DNA of 64,000 nucleotides, taken from contig NC_054085.1 in assembly GCF_017562075.2 (NCBI RefSeq), positions 5,661,184-5,725,183 of the forward strand. Direction: 5' to 3'. A program made the position numbers and the translations under genes. Source of the DNA: Anopheles merus (Eukaryota > Arthropoda > Insecta > Diptera > Culicidae). The notes below the pieces were generated by a model. The model searched no databases. It saw only the letters and a list, made by a program, of their open reading frames with translations, and was not told where the DNA came from. Below are positions 48,880 through 60,279 of the stretch, piece after piece (the stretch's first letter is position 1; the number at the start of each line of letters is the position of its first letter).

Positions 48880-51767
48880 TTAGTGGATATATTTATCCTT
48901 TGATGAACCAAAGTGAAACGTTGTGTTGGTGCCATAATGAACCGGCGAAGAAAATGGCCCTTTCCGACCAAAAAAATCAACAGCACGCACCTTGTAGTAT
49001 CCCATCACACCAGAGCATACTGTTGAGGGAATAGAAGATATAAGTAAAATTATAAATGTATTCGATTTCAGGATGCCTTTCGACTGGTTTACTGTTGATG
49101 CCATTGAATGCATACATCAGATGCATTTATTCAAAACGTAAACAGTTCATATATTAACGAGAGCAATGCAAAATAAAAAAAGATTCATACTAACCAGAAC
49201 TGGTGTTTCTTTTTTCACTTAGATGCCTGATGTTACTTGCATACTGATAAAACATGAAAGGTGTATGTTTCAAGCTATTAATAATACACCATTTGTGATT
49301 GCCTTTAGCATCAGTTGAGCGTGAAGATTTAAACCAAATCTGATATGTACGAATACACCTACAGTAAAAGGGCAAGCAATTGATTAAAACAAGGTTATTA
49401 ACTATACATCTACACTTACACATACCGATGATCTTGCGATCCATCCGTGCATAATTTCCAATGTATTAACACTTCATCCTGAAACACCATCCTTACACGC
49501 ACACCGTAAACTTGTCCAGGGAGAGCATAATCATCACTGCATACCCGTACGCTAACAATCCAAGGAGCGCGCATGTTTAAGGAAAAATTAATATTTGACG
49601 ATCCTTTTTCACGCTTAACATTCTGTGATCCTGCCAGCAAAACGCTTGGAAGCTGAACTTCACGCATAGCAGCAAGCTGCTCGGACGTTGGGTAAGGTGG
49701 CTTGCCTTGCCACAGCCACACACGAAATGGATCGTTTCGACCGTCCTGAACAGCTTCTACCAGGTAGCTGAGGCGAGTTCCGACCAACATATCGGTAGGG
49801 ATGGAAATATTCAAATGCGATCGTTTCTTATGCAATGGGAAGCTATCGTTCGATCGTGATGCTAGCAAGCAAAGATACGTCATATGTTCATCAATCGAGG
49901 CTAAGTATGAAACATTACCCTCTAGGTAATGTGTTGGCCCAGCGAGTGGTGCCAAGTTCGCTAGCATTCCTAGTGCAGAAAACACTGGCTTTACCACGAA
50001 CTGCACATGTGGCGGATTGGTAAGATTCATCTGAAACCGTGCAAACAGTGTGCGCTGCTCGAACACGTACGGATAGTAGCTGAGGAATGCATTATCGTGG
50101 GACAGAAACTGTAAGTGCTGTCCAAAGTCATCCCCGTCGGTAATTGCGGACCAATGCTGAGTAACGATCGAAAAAAGCATAGCTGCGTAACGCACATCCG
50201 CCTGAAACGGACGGGCCGTGGACCAACCAGCGATTGGATCGGCTTCACTAAAACGAAAGGAAGAGTATATAGTTGGAAGCTTACATGAAATTAATGTAAA
50301 AACTCACTCATTGCCAAAGCTTAGACGTTTAACATTTGGGAACCGTTTCAACACATCTTCCAGCAACTGACGACCACCGTCGAGCACTTCGGAAGCCCAA
50401 CGTCCGCTTCCCTTACGATGAAAGGTGATCGTCTCGAATGGACAGCTGTGTGGAGTGGTTGAATTACAAACTTCCAGCACTGTCCAGCAGAAAGGATGAT
50501 GTTCCGCTGATTTAAATAGACCCGCTGGACCGTACAAAGGAAACTTCACCCTTTTCATAAGATCATTACCCAAATTTAAAGCACTAAATCTTTGACTCAT
50601 AACATCCAAACCTTTACGGATGGCAAATACGTACGATAAATAGTCTGAAATTAATGAAAAGGGATTATGAAACTCTTGTCAATCGTCGGAAGTTTGCTTT
50701 GGAAAGGAACCTACCATTTACGGTAAAGTTCAACAAATTGTAGCTTCGTAAGTCGGGTTCATTCCACGTTTCAAATCTCCATCCAGCTACGTACTGCAAC
50801 CCGTACCGATCTGGGTAAAACAAGTATAACAGCATATTTTTTATCACATCGCTCCACAGTAAAGGATTCCAATTTCAAGCAAACCTGTATATCTTTCCAC
50901 TAGCTGTTGTACTAAATCCGTCCAAAATGTTTCCCTGCAGGACAGTTCAGAATAACCTTTCGGTATGCCCATCATCTCAAATCCAGGATACAGTTCTACA
51001 TTGTGCAGATGATCCATCAACATATCTAACGCGGTAAAGTTATATCGAAACTGGTTCCTTTCCTCCGAACTGGAATAGTACAAATTATTTGAACGAAGTG
51101 AAATTAAAGAAGATTAATTTCTTTCAAGACTAGCACGTGCAGATAAAAGCATATCGTCATTAAAAGAATATATTTTACAACAAAGTTATCACAATCAGCT
51201 GCTGTGTAATACCCTATCATGCATACTCGTACTCTGGATGGTCTTGGGAAATCGGAGATATATGGCTTACACTGCTTGCAATCGTTGGTTTTTGAAAAGA
51301 AAATTCAAATTATCGTTCCATTTTTAAGCCATTCAAGTTAATGTGATGTTACGATTAGGAAGGTTTTAGATCCAATAGTACAAAATGTCGTAAAGACGGT
51401 ACGGAACACGCCGTGTAACTTACACTTCAAGAAGCTCTAGAAGCCAATGGATCCGCACATGGCTAATACCACGAGCCGACAGAGAGCCAATCAGCTCCAG
51501 GTTTGTGAACGTGTCTTGCGATACCAAAAAAGCTCCACTTGCATTGCGCGGCTCCGGTGGACACAATCCGGTGCTAGTCCAAAACGGTTTCATTAAACGA
51601 GCCGGCGTCAGATCTTTTCGTGCAAGTGTTACCGAGTGAATGTTCAGTCTCGTTGCAACATCCCATGTGCTACAGCACTCCAGCACATGGCGACTCTCCG
51701 CCAACCAGAGCCATGATAGTAACATTTTCCCCAACAGCAGCATTAGCGTCCTCATTGTTTCAGTCAT
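48880..51767 (-). CDS. IDUA: Alpha-L-iduronidase, complete, 7 exons
   Basis: Lysosomal glycosidase that removes terminal iduronic acid from dermatan and heparan sulfate. Coding exons on the minus strand are 51767-51424, 51069-50885, 50810-50715, 50644-50308, 50247-49426, 49358-49195 and 49019-48880. All introns have GT-AG ends, and the sum of 2088 nt gives 695 residues. The start is the ATG before a hydrophobic leader (MTETMRTLMLLLGKMLLSWL), a signal peptide. Family landmarks are FWTSTGLCPP, HVRIHWLLELLE, FETWNEPD with acid/base Glu194, and NDEADPIAGW with nucleophile Glu322, whose Asp codon is split by an intron. YPYVFEQRTLFARFQMNLT and the late YYKVRAVDFFGRKGPFS also match. Length is close to the human enzyme (653). 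Its coding start is about 100 bp downstream of the PRADC1-like stop. Confidence 0.95.
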
Positions 51768-51868
51768 CTTTGTGTTCAACACTGGTTTGCTTTGTTCGGT
51801 TTTCGGCAGATGGTGTTGTCGGTTGCCGAGCCGATAAAATATCAAGTTACCACCGCTTTATGGCTCGT
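51768..51868 (-). promoter_or_regulatory. Compact intergenic spacer between PRADC1-like and IDUA coding regions
   Basis: Only 101 bp separate the two coding regions. It must hold the 3' end of the first gene and the 5' leader, or promoter, of the second, unless they share a transcript. No clear polyadenylation signal was seen in it. Confidence 0.4.
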
Positions 51869-52732
51869 TTACCAAGGCAACCAAGGCGGTTGATTTATCA
51901 TGTGCGGCTGTATGAAGGTGAGATTGACCGGAATGTTCACGATCGCGTACGGTAGGTTCATCTTTTTAAGCGTCTGGCGAATAATTATTCCATTCTTGCC
52001 GTGCAAAAATCCAGCCGGAATGTCGGTATCGCGGTCGGTATTGTCATGCACCATCTCGATGTAGTAGTCAAAGTCATCGATCTCCGTATCATACTCGGTC
52101 ACAATTATGGCTGCACCGCCTATCGCTTCCACGTTGATGGCTTTGGTTAGAAACGAGCAGTGGCTACAAATAGACGAAATTTATCAATTATCAATGTTGA
52201 AGCGAAGGAGTATCCTCCCCCTTTCACACACCCAAACTGGGGTCGGCCAGTGCTTCATAGTGCTTACCCCCGCTCGACGAGTGCAATATTGCCCTCTAGC
52301 TCATCGGCGTTTTCGAATTTTTCAGAGCACGCATCCGCTGGAATCGCCGGCACCAGCTTCCCTTGCGGAGATTTGTATGAAATGCCAAACGTGCCACCGA
52401 AATCTTTCGCTGGTCGCAACCTATACGTGTACTCCAAGGCCGAAGGTTCTAGAATTTCGAAAAACACATCACCTGCAATGATGTCCTGCGTACGTACGCC
52501 ATCGTTCATGTGAAGATTGTTAGCTAGAAGAGAGTCAAAGCAAATAGAATGCATCAGGGCAGGGTGGCTAAACGAATCCATCTGCGGGGAAATCGGGAAA
52601 CTTACCACCGCACCATACGAATGATATCAACGTGAACCAGCAGAACGTACTAACGACGAAGTGTAGTCCCGCTTGCCGGCGCCATATTCGCAGGACCTGA
52701 GGCACCACAACGGATAAAGCGTGGCGCGTCAT
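51869..52732 (-). CDS. PRADC1: Protease-associated domain protein, PRADC1-like, 3 exons
   Basis: Secreted glycoprotein consisting of a signal peptide and a protease-associated (PA) domain with no protease; its role is poorly known. Exons on the minus strand are 52732-52606, 52523-52268 and 52163-51869 (GT-AG introns of 82 and 104 bp), 678 nt, 225 residues. The start ATG leads to a hydrophobic stretch FVVSTFCWFTLISFVWCG. Conserved PRADC1 blocks are RPAKDFGGTFGISY, NIALVERGHCSFLTKA across the second junction, GGAAIIVTE, DIPAGFLHGKNGIIIR, IVNIPVNLTF (possible N-glycan) and the end QPPWLPW, which matches the characteristic ...PPWTFW terminus. Slightly longer than the human protein (188). It shares orientation with the iduronidase gene and lies tightly upstream of it. 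Confidence 0.93.
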
Positions 52733-53607
52733 TACTATTCTTGCCGGTGCTTCTTACGTTGTTAACCTACCGGAAACAGCACACCACTCGGTTTTCGCAC
52801 TTGCGTTCACCTAAACGCCGACGATCGTCACTCACTGGCAAAGTAAACTCTCAAATATTCGATCCCTCTACATGCCACGCATTGCGCTTTTCGTACGGCA
52901 AAAGATAACACAAGCGTCTCAAGTTCGGTGGGACGATTATCTAAATGACGATAGTGTAATCTTGTATCAGCTACAACCACGCTCCTGGGGCGATGATGCC
53001 AGCGAAAAAAGAGCGATAATTTTTAGATACAGTTTAGCGAACAAACAAAATATGAAAATGATCAACTACGCCAACGACAACTGCTCGTCGTCTCGCTTTT
53101 TGATTTCTATATTTTTCGTCGTAAAACTTTCCAAATTGTTCCGATATTGATTGCACTCTTTTTCGATTTTCCACGCGTTTTTGCTTTTGCAATGTTTGTA
53201 AACAAATGCCAGCAATGTCAAACGCTAACAGCTGTCAGATCAAGTTCGAAAATTTTAAATTCTATTTCGAAATACGTTGCTCTACTGAACTTTAGGCTAG
53301 ATAGAAACGCTTGATAAAACGCTTCAAGGAAACGATTACTGGAATGGATAGAAGACTAAAAACAAGTTGCCATGAATAAATTACCTAAAATGAAAATAAA
53401 TGAAAATGAAAATAAATCATTTTATGCCATCACTTCATTCCGCTACCAATCAATACATTCTCGTCGGTTTTTCAGCATATAAAAAGTATGTTTTGCGACT
53501 CAACTGCAATGGTTTTAGTTTCATAAACGTTTATCATAAAGGATTTTAGACAATCGATCTGGCTAACGATTATTACAAAAAAATGTTTCCGATAAATAAA
53601 TAGATAA
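52733..53607. other. Upstream region of the PRADC1-like gene
   Basis: It contains the presumed promoter and 5' leader of the minus-strand gene. No TATA element or initiator could be assigned with confidence. A plus-strand frame at 52872-53150 lacks any family resemblance. The repeated AAATGAAAATAAA words near 53390-53420 are simple sequence. Confidence 0.4.
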
Positions 53608-54145
53608 ACCACTTGTTGTGGAATCACTTCACCTCAAAGAACCTGTCTCGACGGGCGAAGCTGGGACTATATAGTACCTGTATAGTACCAGTACTCACAT
53701 ATGCCTCTGAGACATTGACATTGTCCAAGTCTGACAAAGATCTCTTAGCCACGTTCGAGAGGAAGATTCTCAGAAGATATAGAAGGTATACTTGGCCCCG
53801 TATGTGTGGAAGGACAATGGAGGAGCTGTTATAAAGACGAGCTATACGAGATGTACGGCGACCTCACTGTCGTGCAGCGTATCAAGCTCGCCAGGCTCCG
53901 GTGGGCTGTGACCGGTGGCCATGTTGTACGCATGGAAACGGAAGATCCAGCCCGTAAACTCTTTTTAAGCCGTCCACAACAGAGGCGGCGTGGTAGGCCC
54001 AAATTGAGGTGGCAAGATGGCGTAGAGGCGTAAGCCATTCAGGGATAACGGATTGGCAGACGAAGGCGCGATACCGTGAGCGGTTTCGGATACTCCTAAG
54101 GGAAAGCGGTAACGCCGGATAAATAAATAAAATAATAACTGTTGT
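53608..54145 (+). pseudogene. 5'-truncated LINE: reverse transcriptase C-terminus
   Basis: It reads LGLYSTCIVPVLTYASETLT, LATFERKILRR, then after a frameshift near 53825 YKDELYEMYGDL, IKLARLRWA, GHVVRME, DPARKLFLSRP, RRRGRPKLRWQDGVEA and, past a stop, ITDWQTKARYRERFR. This is the well-known C-terminal tail of insect non-LTR retrotransposon polyproteins. The 3' end is AATAAATAAAATAATA. Similar words ACTTGTTGTGGA (about 53611) and ACTGTTGTGGA (about 54139) suggest an imperfect target duplication. Confidence 0.88.
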
Positions 54146-54255
54146 GGAACAAAACGTTAAAACATACTGAGCTTCTCGCGCAGTATATTATTTTTTAACT
54201 CATGGAATGACAGTAACATCCTTTATGTATTAAATAGAAAATTACATCTTTATCC

Positions 54256-54350
54256 AGCCTCGTTTCCGTGGTACAGTCGTTAACTTGAACAGCTCAACAT
54301 GCCCGTTGTAGGTTCGACTCTCGAATGATTGTTACCCGCAAGAAAAACTA
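54256..54350 (+). repeat. tRNA-derived SINE fragment, related family
   Basis: GTGGTACAGTCGTTAACTTG (A-box side) and GGTTCGACTCTCGAATG (near-perfect B box GGTTCGANTC) align with the head of the other SINEs. The 3' body is not recognisable beyond about 54350. It is a SINE relic, not a tRNA gene: no cloverleaf can be drawn. Confidence 0.65.
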
Positions 54351-54989
54351 TTATCCGGTTGCGTGTAGTACTTAATAAGTCTCGAAATCCTGTAAAGGCC
54401 AGCATATGATCGCGTCTTAAGTCATTACGCCAAAATAATAAACGAAGTCTTATAAAATCTACGAACCCAGAAGTTTAAAGATGGCAAGATTTTCGGACTC
54501 TCGGAGTTGAACCTACAGATTCTATATAGAAGTACCAGGTTTGACGGAATTAGAGTAAAAATAAGAAATTTTATTATAATTCTGAATCGATATCTAACCT
54601 GCAAATTACAATATAATTACCCTTTCATTGCCATCTCACGCCTCAGCAGTTGGTACACAATATAGTCCACGTGTGCGTCTTTACTCTGCACCTCTCTTCA
54701 CTGCACATCCTCACTTTGCTTCTGTGAAATGTGTTTTCTTGCTGCTCGTTTTAACCATTCCTATACTGATACTATCTAAATAAATGTATTTGTTAAATTT
54801 CGCTTCCTTGCCTTCGCGTCAATATATATGCATACGTGTCTAGAATCACGAGAAAGAAAACATCCTCCATTCGGTTGTATCACTCAGTTCAAATCTTGGC
54901 TTTCCACATCACCTGCGACTACACAGCGTGTGGAAGAAAGTGGCGAATTATATCGTTTGCCTTATGGCCAAAAGCGCACACCTGTGTCT

Positions 54990-55166
<177 letters not shown>

Positions 55167-55574
55167 GCAGTTTTCTTGGCCTGGGCGTGCGGCAATATTT
55201 TGATTAGGTTTATGACTATTCTACGATTCCTTTCCTGACGTGACTACTGTACACCACTGTAGTTCGTTATCATCCTGTAGGAGGTGAGTGTGTATGTGTG
55301 TGTGTCTATATACCATTTTGTACAACAGATTGTAGGCTACTTAAAATTTTAAAATGAAATACCCACAAAATGGTTCACTAAATAGTAACGGAAATTGGGA
55401 CGAGCAATGATGTTTGCCCATGTAACAGAATTAAACATCTTTGCTCGATACATGGGTTGTACACACGTGAAAGACTTTACAATTCAGGGTAGGAGACATA
55501 ACAGAAACAGCTTGTGTTTACACAGAACACATTACCAAGATAGCTGCGACTATACAAGGATCTACATCATAAAG

Positions 55575-57247
55575 AACATTTATTGCGTACACCACCAGCC
55601 ACCCATTGAACCGTGAAAGCGGCGGCAAACAAGTAAATGATTCACAACAATGCAAAAATATGTTTTACATTAAAATTAAATACATGTTTACACATCATAA
55701 CGATCTCGCGATCGCACCAAAATCTTGGGGCGCCGTAGTTTGGGAAGAGCCAGTGTTTCTCCCCGGCAAATAAAAATGAAAGGGATCGCTGCTAATATTT
55801 TGTAACGAAATTATGATACACAACCTATTTATTAATCAAGAAGAAGATGAACAACCTATGCTGGATATGTGAGGTGCGATGAATCAAAAGAATTCACTGC
55901 AACACAGCTTCTAGGCTAATCGTAAGCTGTAGCATTATTCTTTGCAAACTTTCTATCGTATCTCGATTAGCTTCTTCTACGCATCATCCTTAACTGCTAC
56001 TGGAAGAAGAAATCTCATAAACGCAACCCGGCGAAATAGTCACGATTATGGGGTGGAGGGGGGGGGAAGAAGGGTCTCAAAATACGCACGTTCCGCTGTT
56101 CCGGTTAGGGAAAAATATACGTTATAAACAATAGACACTGCACTACTTGATTAAAAGTATTTAAAAAAAACGGTTTTGGCAAACAACAACGTCAGCATGT
56201 TCGTTGCGGTGTAATATTATTGTACACACTAATACGGGAAGAAACAATCTCTAACACATGCGATAACTTGCTATGCTATGTCTCGTGATCGCTCGATCGC
56301 ACGGCGGTGAAAAATTGAGCTTTACGCTTATCCTGTACACACACAACACTAGTGGCATCTTTCCAGCTTGCGGTGCAATTAAATTACAGTTTTGGTAGAT
56401 GCAACTCTTGGCGGTCTTCTTCTGGCGGGAGCTTTTCTTTTTGCTGTTCTATCTATGCCACAATTAGCGTTCAAATGTACGGCCATAGGTGACAAATTAA
56501 GCGATTGAAATAATGATAACACTAACCAATAAAAATGTACACCGCGTAACAAAAACTTCTACTCCGCTAGTCTTTCGTACTTCCTTTTTTTCTGGCTGAA
56601 CGAGTTCCAGTTAAAGAGCAAAGGGGAATTATGTGCAATATTTGTGTAAATTAATCTACCATATAATACAACTATCGTAGGTACGTTACGACCTAAATTA
56701 TTCTCTCCTCCTTCCCCGCTTTCGTTCTCACACTGTATCGATTCCACAACACATTGCTTTTATGAATCTGTGCTACACGAGACGTAGCTTCATTTTCTGT
56801 CTCAGTGAAGTTTTGCAATTAGGGTTGGTTAGATTGTACAATAGTTCAGCGCGCACGCGCACAATAATTAGCTACTGTTTTTGATGGCGCTGCTTTTGAA
56901 TGATTGCTACATTATTTTTTGTTTAAAAAAAAGCTACCTAATTGAACCTCTCCATTCGCATTCATAGGGCGCCTATCTCCTAACGCTCTCGCGTTTATAT
57001 TAGGTTGGCAGAACTTCTGGGGACACTCTTTCGAAGGAATGTTTGGGCAACGCTTATCGCTTGCATTAGCATAGATGCAGCAAACAGTTGCCCTCCTCGA
57101 TCGACCACACTACTAGCTGTTGCTGTTCCGGTAGCTGCTGTGGCCGATGCTGCTGTTGCTGCTGCTCGCACCGGCACCACCGCCGCTCGTTCCGGTTCCG
57201 CTGCCGCTGATACTGTTGTACCGTGCCCTGAAGCCCGCCGCCCCCTG
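55575..57247 (-). other. Probable 3' UTR and flank of the Slik gene
   Basis: Downstream of the distal Slik stop codon there is no further coding sequence on the minus strand. Minus-strand AATAAA hexamers occur opposite TTTATT at 55828-55833 and 55579-55584, so a 1.4-1.7 kb 3' UTR is plausible. The exact end cannot be read from sequence alone. Confidence 0.4.
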
Positions 57248-57442
57248 TCATGCGCCCAATCCATCGGAATATGAAGAAATGCTGCTCCGCGTCGACCCTC
57301 CGACCTGCAGCAGATGGTGATGGTGGACGTGCGGGTGGTGCGGGTCGTGCGATTGCGGGGATTGTGGTGGCATCGGTACCAGGCTGTTGCCGTACAACTG
57401 TTCCATCTCTTCCAGCTGCTGAGCGAACGTTTCCTCGAGACG
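57248..57442 (-). CDS. Slik: Slik (SLK/STK10-family kinase) distal terminal exon
   Basis: A minus-strand exon opening after the acceptor ...CGTTACGCAG, phase 0, with 64 codons and a TGA at 57248-57250. It begins RLEETFAQQLEEMEQLYG, continuing the coiled coil of the upstream exon (63800-63932) just as human SLK continues from PRKK into a LEEEFARKLQEQE-type segment. A His-rich stretch (HPHVHHHHLL) and the end SISSYSDGLGA follow. This is the C-terminal dimerisation region of a Ste20-type kinase that in flies phosphorylates Moesin. The kinase domain lies outside the window. Identification is by motif memory and supported by the matching phase. Confidence 0.75.
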   Translation of the reverse strand, partial: RLEETFAQQLEEMEQLYGNSLVPMPPQSPQSHDPHHPHVHHHHLLQVGGSTRSSISSYSDGLGA

Positions 57443-59228
57443 CTGCGTAACGATGAACGAAGAAAAATGGCGAAAAATAAGAAAGTATTTGGGAAAATTT
57501 TATTAAAAAGCAAATCAAATAAAACAAACAAAAAAAAACATAAAGATCCATCCGATACCACAGAGAGAGACAGACGATGAGAACGTAATATTGTGATCAA
57601 CAGAACGAATTGTAAGCAAATGTGAAGTAAAACTGTGCTTTGTTTAATCCTAAAAGACGACTTCAAATAATAGCGTAAATAATAGCAGTACACAATCGGT
57701 TAATTACACTTAACAGGCTAAACACCAACCAGTAAACCAGAAATAGAGAACGGTCTTCAACCCTTTACCGATATACAATGAGATATTAAAACACAACAAT
57801 TCTTCTTACAAAATGTACATCAAATGTAAATTCGAAAACGCGTGACACAAATACAGTAAGACAAAGTTACCCAGCCAACAAAACAACAACGGCTATATTA
57901 TGTCACCACACTGTCTGGGTATGGATCAATCACCGATCACCGTATCAATGTTAATACAGATTGGTTGAACCTTTCAACGGAAAAGGGCGAAAAAATGACA
58001 CATGTCTGCCAACGAAATTGCCCTGCGTGCCATTAGTACTTACACATCCACTGCATGGGGAGAGGAGAGCGCAGCGTGTCAATGTGACGAATGTTTATTT
58101 TATGCACGTGTTCAAAAAACGATACATGCATGATGCACCATCGATCATACAGTGCAAGCAGCAAAAAATGCATGTGCATGATGATATGCATTCCATTTCA
58201 GGGGCACCGCACACGCCATCGAGGACGAAATGTAATTCCGCGCCTCAAGCGGGTGTCATTATTGTAAGTGGGTTTACAAACAAACGATCAATAACATCAA
58301 GGAACGCTTTCCAATAGTTACGAAACACGGAGTTAGCGGAGAAATAATTAAAAAATAATATATATTTTTATCTATCTTTGGTATGGTTCTGTTAGGGATC
58401 TTCTAATTAAATCACTGAATGAAATAAAAAAGAGTTATTTATTTGTTGAATTTAGGATACTTTCAGACATCCCAGATCAGATCACATGTTCAGTGTCTCT
58501 TTTTTTAAATTATAACTATATTAAAACCATTACCAATAACTAACATACTACATACATTCCAATTGTGCAATCATGACTACATCAAACGGCTACAACGCGT
58601 TTGCAACAATTTGTCAATTAACACACCCAGACTTCTCCTTCCTCTCCGTAGTGAGGAGGAGAAGGGAGATCGTTTGGAATTAATTTGCCAAACATGAACG
58701 ATTAAACGCTCAGATACGCAATAGATATGCACGCGAGTAGAAGTGTAGTGATCTTGAATGTTAAGTGTCACACTATTCACCAACAGTCGGTTATCCTTCG
58801 ACACCTGTGCAACAACCACGTTCGTCTCATACCCCTTCTGCCATAGGCGGTTTGACTTGCGGCACACGTCTCTACTATCAATCTTATCGACTGCATCAGC
58901 CGACGCTGGGCCTGTCGATGACGTTAGCTCACACGCGGAAGCCTCCACACCAATGGCACAACGGGCACAGAGAGTGCGTATAATCCGAAGGGTGTCATAA
59001 GTAGAGTGTTGTTGTCCCCTGTTGCGACAAAATAAAACAACAGCGCGTATCCTCCTCCTCCCGTCCACGTATGATCTCTTCCAATCTTCCCCTAAGGCAT
59101 CACCACCGTGGCGGCACGTACCCGAGGACTCAACGTCGAAGTGGATCAGACGCGCGCTGGTGTGCTGCTCGTTGTGTCAGTACGGAGATAGTACCCGGTC
59201 AGAACGGTTCGTTCTTACTGCTCGGAAA

Positions 59229-60070
59229 ATGCAACTGCTCATTGCGATCTTCTTGCTACTTGTGGCTGTTGGTGGTAACTTCACGCACGCCTTCGACTAT
59301 TGTGCTGCATCGAAAGATCTCTGTCCCGTGCCCGGTTCGCAGCATGTCGTTTGCAATGGGAGGCAATTTGCACCCGCTTGCAAAAGTCCCAAGCTTATCA
59401 AGATGAAACCCGAATACCGGGCACAAATACTGGAGTTTCACAATCGATTGCGAAACAATCTTGCCTGCGGATACTTTCACCGGTACGCCGAAGCGAGTTC
59501 GATGGAGGAGCTGGTAAGTTTAAGGGCTTTGAGGACACGATTGGTTCATAACAATCAATTATAATCAATTCCACGCAGCACTGGGACAATAAACTGGCCC
59601 GCATAGCCGAGTACAATGCAAGGACGTGCAGCTTCGAGCACGATGAGTGCCGAAACACGCGCAGATATCGTACCGCTGGTCAGAATCTTGCCATCAATTG
59701 GTTCTACGGCATGAACGTGACGGTGGCGCAGGCGTTGGATAAGTTCCAGCGCCACTGGTTCCTGGAGTATAGGAAAGGCCGCCAGAAGATGCTCGACCGC
59801 TACACCAAACTCTCGATACAGGCCGGTATAGGACACTTCACGCAGATGATACACGCCGACACGCAGTACGTTGGCTGTGCGATGGTACGCTTTCAAGGCA
59901 TCCAGCAAGGTTTTCCGGTGACACAGTACTATCTGGTGTGTAACTACTCGGTGGGCAATCTGTACGAGCGACCCGTCTATCGAAAAGGTAAACGGTGCAG
60001 CAAGTGTAAGTACGGATGCTCGAACGACACGTCCTACCGATGCTTGTGCCGTTCGTCCGTGCGGAACTAG
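59229..60070 (+). CDS. Antigen 5-related CAP-superfamily secreted protein, 2 exons
   Basis: Secreted cysteine-rich protein of the CAP (CRISP/antigen 5/PR-1) superfamily, common in insect saliva and haemolymph; its molecular role is usually unknown. Exons are 59229-59513 and 59579-60070 (65 bp GT-AG intron, phase 0), giving 258 residues. The start ATG precedes a clear signal peptide (MQLLIAIFLLLVAVGGNFTH). Family features are FHNRLRN at 70-76, GHFTQMIHADTQYVGC at 180-195 (CAP1-like, His181), YYLVCNYSVGN at 212-222 (CAP2-like), an N-terminal cysteine group (25, 32, 42, 51) and a Cys-rich end (235, 238, 242, 250, 252). AATAAA at 60274 can serve as the polyadenylation signal. The gene lies inside a Slik intron in opposite orientation. 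Confidence 0.95.
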
Positions 60071-60273
60071 CAAAGTGTGCGGATGAATGTGTACTACCTA
60101 CTTTGGGGAGATCTGTGTCTGAACAAGGAGAGGATCATCGGTATCGATAGGCTCTGGCGAGGAACTTGACACCACTGTAGTGAAAGGTCGGTAAAGTTCA
60201 AACGATGCTATTGAACAAATTTAATCATAGTTTTTTTGCGTATATAAATCAAAACTCTTCTTAAGTGTACTTC

Positions 60274-60279
60274 AATAAA
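60274..60279 (+). terminator. Polyadenylation signal AATAAA of the CAP gene
   Basis: It lies 204 bp after the stop codon, in the sense orientation, and is followed by mixed sequence that could contain the cleavage site. Confidence 0.6.

Noticed and set aside
52872..53150. 92-codon plus-strand frame upstream of the PRADC1-like gene
   Set aside because: No family resemblance; it lies in the 5' region of a well-supported minus-strand gene.
58577..59068. 163-codon minus-strand open frame upstream of the CAP gene
   Set aside because: It opens with GTG and contains no ATG until its last codon. It has no recognised family and lies in the likely promoter/5' region of the CAP gene. It could only be an internal exon, for which I see no partner.
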